Below, piece after piece: positions 59,902 to 64,000 of a stretch of 64,000 bases of DNA. Both the position numbers and the translations under genes were made by a program. Within the stretch, counting starts at the first letter, position 1. Each line of letters begins with the position of its first letter. The notes beneath the pieces are model-generated. The model did no database searches, was not told the origin of the DNA, and was given only the letters and a program-made list of their open reading frames with translations. Location of the stretch: positions 89,235-153,234 of the forward strand of contig JAFAFL010000097.1 in assembly GCA_023423535.1 (NCBI GenBank), given 5' to 3'. This stretch comes from Pseudomonadota bacterium (GTDB lineage Bacteria; Myxococcota; Myxococcia; Myxococcales; Myxococcaceae).

Positions 59902-61614
59902 CTAAACGAGCAGCAACTCCGGGCGGTTGGGAGTCATGCCCGGCACGCCCGCGACACCGAGCAGCGCGTCCGTCTGCCGCTGCCGGTCGTCGGTCAGCTC
60001 CGAGACGAGGATGAGCACCTGAGGGTGCGTGAGCACGAGGGTGTCGAAGTCCGAGCGCGGCAGCCGCAGCAGCGAGGTGCGGCGGGTGGCGGTGACGGTG
60101 GCGGTGGCCGGCGCCTTGCGCAGCAGCGACATCTCGCCGAACAGCTCGCCCTCGCGCAGGCGCGCGAGCACCGTGCCGCCGCGGGAGACCTCCACCTCGC
60201 CGGCGAGGACGACGTAGAGCCCGTCGGACTCCTCCCCCTCGCGGACGATGACCTGGGCGCGCGGCGCCTCGCGGGCGCGGAACTTCTGGATCAACGTGCG
60301 GCGGTCGCTCCGGCTGAAGGGCGTGAAGAGCGCGGAGGTGGCCATCACGTTGGAGAGCAGCCGCTGGCGGCAGAAGGTGCGCAGCGCCTCGGCGACGCTG
60401 GGGTAGTCGCGCGAGAGCTCCGAGAGCACCGCGCCGCTGATCTCCAGCACCTGCGTGCCCTCTGCCGCGCTGAACACCGAGGCCGAACGCGGTGAGCCGG
60501 AGAGCAGCGCCATCTCGCCGAAGAAGGCGCCCTCCTTCAGCACCGCGAGCTCCTGCAGCGCGCCGCCGCCCAGCTCGCGCGCCACCCGGACCTGGCCCTC
60601 GCAGACGACGTAGAACGCGTCGCCCACCGTGCCCTGGCGGAGGATGGGCGCGCCCTCGTCGAAGTGCCGGAGCGGCGAGCGGTCGAAGAGGCTGACGAAC
60701 GCGTCGGGAGAGAGGTCGCTGAAGAGCGGGATCCGCGGCAGCAACCCGGCGGCGCGCGAGGGGGTTTCGACCTTCGCGGTGAGGCTGAAGACCTCCTCCT
60801 CGTCGCCCTCGGCGTCGCTTCCGGAAGGGTCCTCCTCGAGGATCTCGAAGGTCTCCCCTCGCCCCTCCGCGCCGCGCTGGGCCGCGAGCTCCACCGCGTG
60901 CAGCAGCGACTGGCCGCCGTTCGGCGCGTCCTCCAGCGAGAGCTCGTCGAAGCCGGTGAAGTCGGGCATCGACGCGCTCGACGGCGGCGCGGCGGGAGAA
61001 GGCATCTGGATGAGGGCGACGTCCAGCTCCGGCGGGAGGGCCATCGCGGAGTCCGGCACGAGCTGCGGGGCCTCGCTCACGCTCACGTCGGCAGGGTTCG
61101 CGTTCGCGGCCAGCTCGCCGGCGAGCCTGTCCTCCAGCTCGAGCTCGGCCTCGGCGGCGGGTGACTCGCTCTCGGGAGGGAGATCGATGGGCTCGCGGCG
61201 CGGCGGCGCGACCGGGGCCGCGTCGGTGAGGCCCTGCGCTGCGGCCGCGGCCACGGCGTTGGCAATGGAGGCGTCGCTGGCGGGCCTCGGCGCCTGGGCG
61301 CTGCGGCGCGCGTAGAGGTCCGCGAGCATCCGCTGCACGCCGCCGTGCGCCGGATCGATGTCGAGGATGAGCTTCCCCGCGGCAATGGCGCGCGCGAGCA
61401 GTCCCTCCTTCGCGAAGGCGGTGGCGGCCGACTGGTACGCGGCGATGGCCTTCGGCTTCTGCCCCGCGCGCGCCCACGCGTCGCCCATTCGCAGGCGGGC
61501 CTGGATGTCCTTCGGCTCCCGCGCGCAGTAGGCGTCGTACAGCTCACCGGCCCGCGCGAAGCGGCCCTTGGTGAAGGCCTCGACCGCGCGATCGCGGAGT
61601 TCCCGAAGCTCCAT
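59902..61614 (-). CDS. TPR protein with two cyclic nucleotide-binding domains
   Basis: A 570-residue protein. Residues 1-105 are TPR-like helices (AVEAFTKGRFARAGELYDAY, IAAYQSAATAFAKEGLLARA). A long acidic, low-complexity linker follows (about 110-290). Two CNB domains complete it (about 297-405, IPLFSDLSPDAFVSLFD, with EGAFFGEMALLSGSPRSA; and about 410-530, with REGELFGEMSLLRKAPATA). Both retain FGEM(A/S)LL and an Arg or similar cassette, so cNMP binding is plausible. No output domain is seen; it may be a signalling scaffold. It starts 6 bases after the HEAT lipoprotein stop. Confidence 0.88.
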   Translation of the reverse strand: MELRELRDRAVEAFTKGRFARAGELYDAYCAREPKDIQARLRMGDAWARAGQKPKAIAAYQSAATAFAKEGLLARAIAAGKLILDIDPAHGGVQRMLADLYARRSAQAPRPASDASIANAVAAAAAQGLTDAAPVAPPRREPIDLPPESESPAAEAELELEDRLAGELAANANPADVSVSEAPQLVPDSAMALPPELDVALIQMPSPAAPPSSASMPDFTGFDELSLEDAPNGGQSLLHAVELAAQRGAEGRGETFEILEEDPSGSDAEGDEEEVFSLTAKVETPSRAAGLLPRIPLFSDLSPDAFVSLFDRSPLRHFDEGAPILRQGTVGDAFYVVCEGQVRVARELGGGALQELAVLKEGAFFGEMALLSGSPRSASVFSAAEGTQVLEISGAVLSELSRDYPSVAEALRTFCRQRLLSNVMATSALFTPFSRSDRRTLIQKFRAREAPRAQVIVREGEESDGLYVVLAGEVEVSRGGTVLARLREGELFGEMSLLRKAPATATVTATRRTSLLRLPRSDFDTLVLTHPQVLILVSELTDDRQRQTDALLGVAGVPGMTPNRPELLLV

Positions 61615-61620
61615 CTGCGC

Positions 61621-63750
61621 CTACTCCCCCGCCGCGTTCGCCGCGGCCTGACCCGGCTGTGCGTGCGCGGACTCCGCGCTCTCCCGCACCCGCCGGTAGT
61701 AGTCACCCTTCAGCGCCTCGAGCGCATCCGCCCGCGCGTTCGAGCCCAGCGCCGTCAGCGCCTCGATGGCCGCGACGCGCACATCCGGGCTGTCGTGGTT
61801 GAGGTCCCGCGCGACGCTCTCCGCCGCGGATGCATCACCGATGCGTCCGAGCGCCACCAGCGCGTCCCGCCGCGCCACAGCGTTCGCGTCATCGAGCACG
61901 CGGAGCAGCGGCTTCACCGCGTCCTTCGACTTCAGGCGCCCGAGCAGCTGCGCCGCCACCGCGGACTCCGGACCGCCCTCGCGCAGCACGCCGAGCAACG
62001 CCTCGGCGGTCACGGGCTGCGGCCCCGCCCGCTCGAGCGCGAGGAGGATGGGCAGCCGGTCTCCGGCGAGCTTCGCCAGCAGCTCGGAGATCGCCTTCTG
62101 GCCCTCTTCGCCCGCCTCCGCCAGCGCCAGCGCGGTCTGCGACTGCACCTCGCGAGAGGGATCCAGAAGGCCCGCCGCCGCGCGCGAGATCCCCTCGCCG
62201 CCCAGCTGCGCCAGCGCCACGTACGCGGCCCCGCGCACCAGCGCCGAACCGTCCTTCGTCCAGGGCTCGAGCAGCGAGAGCGCGCCCTCGGCCTTCACCG
62301 CGCCCACCGCGCGCAGCGCCGCGGCGAGGGGACGCAGGCCCTCCTCCGGGATGTCCTCCACGACCTCGGCCGGCGGCACGGTGCGGACCGCCTCGCTCTT
62401 GCCGCTCTCCTCGCGCTTGGCGGCGTTCGTCGCGCGCGCCTTCTCCAGCAGATCGCCCTGCCGCAGCTTGACCGCCGCCGCCGGATCCGTCGTCGAGCCA
62501 CGCGCCTCGTTCGGGTCGAAGCCTCGCGCGTACTGCGTCGGAAGCGGCGCGCTGATCCACTTGGTGCGCAGCGCCTCCACGCGCTTCTGCTCCGCCTCGT
62601 AGACCTTCTTCACCGCCTCGCCAGCGGAGGGATCGCGCAGCTCCGTCACCACCGAGAGCGCCAGCATCCGCACCGGGTCCTCGGGCGCGGCGAGTAAGGG
62701 GACGACCTTCGGCGCCGCAGCCGAGGCCGCAGGTCCAAGACCCTCGAGCACCGCCAGCACGGTCAGCTGCTCCGGCCGGCGCACCAGCCGCTCCAGCAGC
62801 GGCTCGAGCGGGCAACCACCGCGCGTCCGCATCGCCCTCGCGGCAATGCCGGCCTCCTCCGCGCCGCCGCCCTGCACGAGCTCGCAGAGCAGCGCGTTCG
62901 TCTCCGCGTTGGGGCTCCCGAACGATACGAGGCCCTGCGCCGCGCGCGCCGAGGCCGCGCTCTTCTCCAACGCCACCTCGCGCAGCCGGGGGAGCGCGCG
63001 GACATCGCCGATGCGCACCAGCGCCTCGATCGCCGACTCGCGGAGTTCGGGGAAGTTCTCGCGGAGCAGCTCGGAGATGGGCTCCACCGCCCGCGGATCA
63101 CCCGCGTGACCGAGCCCGCGCACCGCCGCCGCCGCCAGCACCACCTGGCTGTCCTTGATCAGCGGGAGCAGCCGGTTCACCGCTTCAGCGCGACCGCTCT
63201 TGCCCAGCTCTTCCGCCGCCGCCACCCGCTCCGGCAGCGCGCCCTCGGCGAGCGCCTTGAGGTTGCGGTCCCAGAGCGTCTGCGACTCGGCGGCGACGAC
63301 CGTGGCCATCGCACCCGGCACGTTGGCGCCCTTCAGCCCCTCGACGATCGCCTGGCGCGTGGCGCGGCCGCGGCGGGCGTACTGCAGGCGCAGGTACGAC
63401 TCGGCCTTCGGCGTCTTCAGCTGCGCCAGCGCCATGGCCGCGGAGGCCTGCACGGTCTCGTCCGCGTCCGCCAGCAGATCGCCGAGCAGATCCACCACGC
63501 GGGCGTCCTTGCTCTTGCCGAGCGCGGCCGCCGCCTCGCCCCGGACGATCGGCGAGCTGTCCTTCGCCGCGCGGGTGAAGAGGACGAGATCTTCGGAGCG
63601 CCCCTTCTCCGCCAGCTTGCGGACCGCCGCGGCCCGCTCCTCCGGCCGGTCGGATTGAAGGTTCGCCAGAAGCTGGTCGCGCCCGCCGTCGCACCCGATG
63701 AGGGCGGCGACGGCACACACGGTGAGGACGAGAGTGGGAAGTGCGCGCAT
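61621..63750 (-). CDS. HEAT-repeat lipoprotein
   Basis: A 709-residue lipoprotein with signal LPTLVLTVCAVAALIGC, lipobox LIGC. The whole mature part is HEAT/PBS-lyase-type repeats, for example ERAAAVRKLAEKGRSEDLVL, VRGEAAAALGKSKDARVVDL and VRVAAIEALTALGSNA. An insertion at about 400-465 (RGFDPNEARGSTTDPAAAVK) lies between blocks. It would be a large curved binding scaffold at the envelope, and probably cooperates with its coupled TPR/cNMP partner. Starts 20 bases after the stop of the next gene upstream. Confidence 0.88.
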   Translation of the reverse strand: MRALPTLVLTVCAVAALIGCDGGRDQLLANLQSDRPEERAAAVRKLAEKGRSEDLVLFTRAAKDSSPIVRGEAAAALGKSKDARVVDLLGDLLADADETVQASAAMALAQLKTPKAESYLRLQYARRGRATRQAIVEGLKGANVPGAMATVVAAESQTLWDRNLKALAEGALPERVAAAEELGKSGRAEAVNRLLPLIKDSQVVLAAAAVRGLGHAGDPRAVEPISELLRENFPELRESAIEALVRIGDVRALPRLREVALEKSAASARAAQGLVSFGSPNAETNALLCELVQGGGAEEAGIAARAMRTRGGCPLEPLLERLVRRPEQLTVLAVLEGLGPAASAAAPKVVPLLAAPEDPVRMLALSVVTELRDPSAGEAVKKVYEAEQKRVEALRTKWISAPLPTQYARGFDPNEARGSTTDPAAAVKLRQGDLLEKARATNAAKREESGKSEAVRTVPPAEVVEDIPEEGLRPLAAALRAVGAVKAEGALSLLEPWTKDGSALVRGAAYVALAQLGGEGISRAAAGLLDPSREVQSQTALALAEAGEEGQKAISELLAKLAGDRLPILLALERAGPQPVTAEALLGVLREGGPESAVAAQLLGRLKSKDAVKPLLRVLDDANAVARRDALVALGRIGDASAAESVARDLNHDSPDVRVAAIEALTALGSNARADALEALKGDYYRRVRESAESAHAQPGQAAANAAGE

Positions 63751-63770
63751 GTGGAGCGCGCACCTTTATA

Positions 63771-64000
63771 TCAGCCGCGCCCGCCCGGACCGCGCGGCTT
63801 TCCGCCCGGCCGCCCGCCCGAACCGGGGAGCTTGCCGAACTTGCCGCCCGAGCGGGGCTGCTTGCCCGCCCCACGAGCGCCACCCTCAGCGCCGCCGGAA
63901 CGGGCGCCGAAGCCACCCGACCTGGGCTTGTCGCCGAAGGTGCGGCCGCCGGTGCGCGGACCGCGGGACTCACCGCCAGCGCCGCCGCGCGCGCCGAAGC
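63771..64000 (-). CDS. Gly/Arg-rich C-terminal tail of an unidentified protein (cut by window edge)
   Basis: Only the last 76 codons are in the window. They encode a low-complexity tail of Gly, Arg, Ser and Pro with RSGG, GGRTFG, KPRSGGFGAR and GGRPGGKPRGPGGRG. Such RGG-like tails in myxobacteria follow DEAD-box RNA helicases or rRNA pseudouridine synthases. The identity cannot be decided because the folded part lies off the right edge. Frame and TGA (63773-63771) are clear. Confidence 0.6.
   Translation of the reverse strand, partial: FGARGGAGGESRGPRTGGRTFGDKPRSGGFGARSGGAEGGARGAGKQPRSGGKFGKLPGSGGRPGGKPRGPGGRG

Overview
The window reads as a chromosomal segment of a myxobacterium (Myxococcota, probably suborder Cystobacterineae). 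This rests on the very high GC content with strong G/C third-codon bias, a MYXO-CTERM-type C-terminal sorting tail on a subtilisin, an AgmX/PglI-type C-terminal domain protein, many lipoproteins and secreted proteases, and several c-di-GMP and cNMP receptor domains. I see no rRNA, tRNA, CRISPR array, transposase or phage structural gene. About 66 genes fill nearly the whole 64 kb.

Layout. 1-5.7 kb: era (end), der, a reversed beta-barrel gene, then yfgM-like, bamB, a Nudix hydrolase and an RNase H-like exonuclease (ribosome assembly and outer-membrane assembly). 5.7-8.9 kb: a DUF4288-like/lipoprotein pair and a KaiC-like double ATPase coupled to a single-domain response regulator. 9.0-16.8 kb: a secreted hydrolase block (S46 peptidase, metalloprotease lipoprotein with an NBR1-like Ig domain, S8 protease with MYXO-CTERM tail, esterase). 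16.9-20.6 kb: guaA and guaB on either side of a lipoprotein gene. 20.7-30.9 kb: mixed housekeeping and envelope genes (cNMP-binding protein, gamma carbonic anhydrase, VanZ, miaB, VWA/CoxE protein, beta-barrels, metallopeptidase lipoprotein, RlmD-type RNA methyltransferase, PilZ). 31.0-33.6 kb: thiolase and CoA-transferase operon. 33.7-44.3 kb: an accessory-looking stretch around rpsA with VapBC, Uma2 nuclease, a CehA/McbA-type metallohydrolase lipoprotein and an AbiE type IV toxin-antitoxin pair. 44.3-49.5 kb: DNA glycosylase and a fatty-acid beta-oxidation operon interrupted by an AgmX/PglI-type gene. 49.6-54.7 kb: sppA and mrp operon. 54.7-59.0 kb: rtcA divergent from an ion transporter, a lipoprotein and a metallophosphoesterase lipoprotein. 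59.1-64.0 kb: a stand-alone MshEN (c-di-GMP-type) protein convergent with a TPR/cNMP protein, a HEAT lipoprotein and the Gly/Arg tail of an off-edge gene.

No single large undescribed system stands out. The most interesting signals are small and regulatory: a vapBC promoter with a palindrome filling its spacer and a predicted leaderless start; an AT-rich repeat island in front of abiEi; a palindrome overlapping the -10 of the beta-oxidation operon; a promoter built into an intrinsic terminator ahead of the MshEN gene; a KaiC-like protein whose CII phosphosites appear replaced by Glu-Ala; and a bacterial NBR1-type Ig domain on a lipoprotein protease. All domain assignments are by reading the sequence, without a database search.
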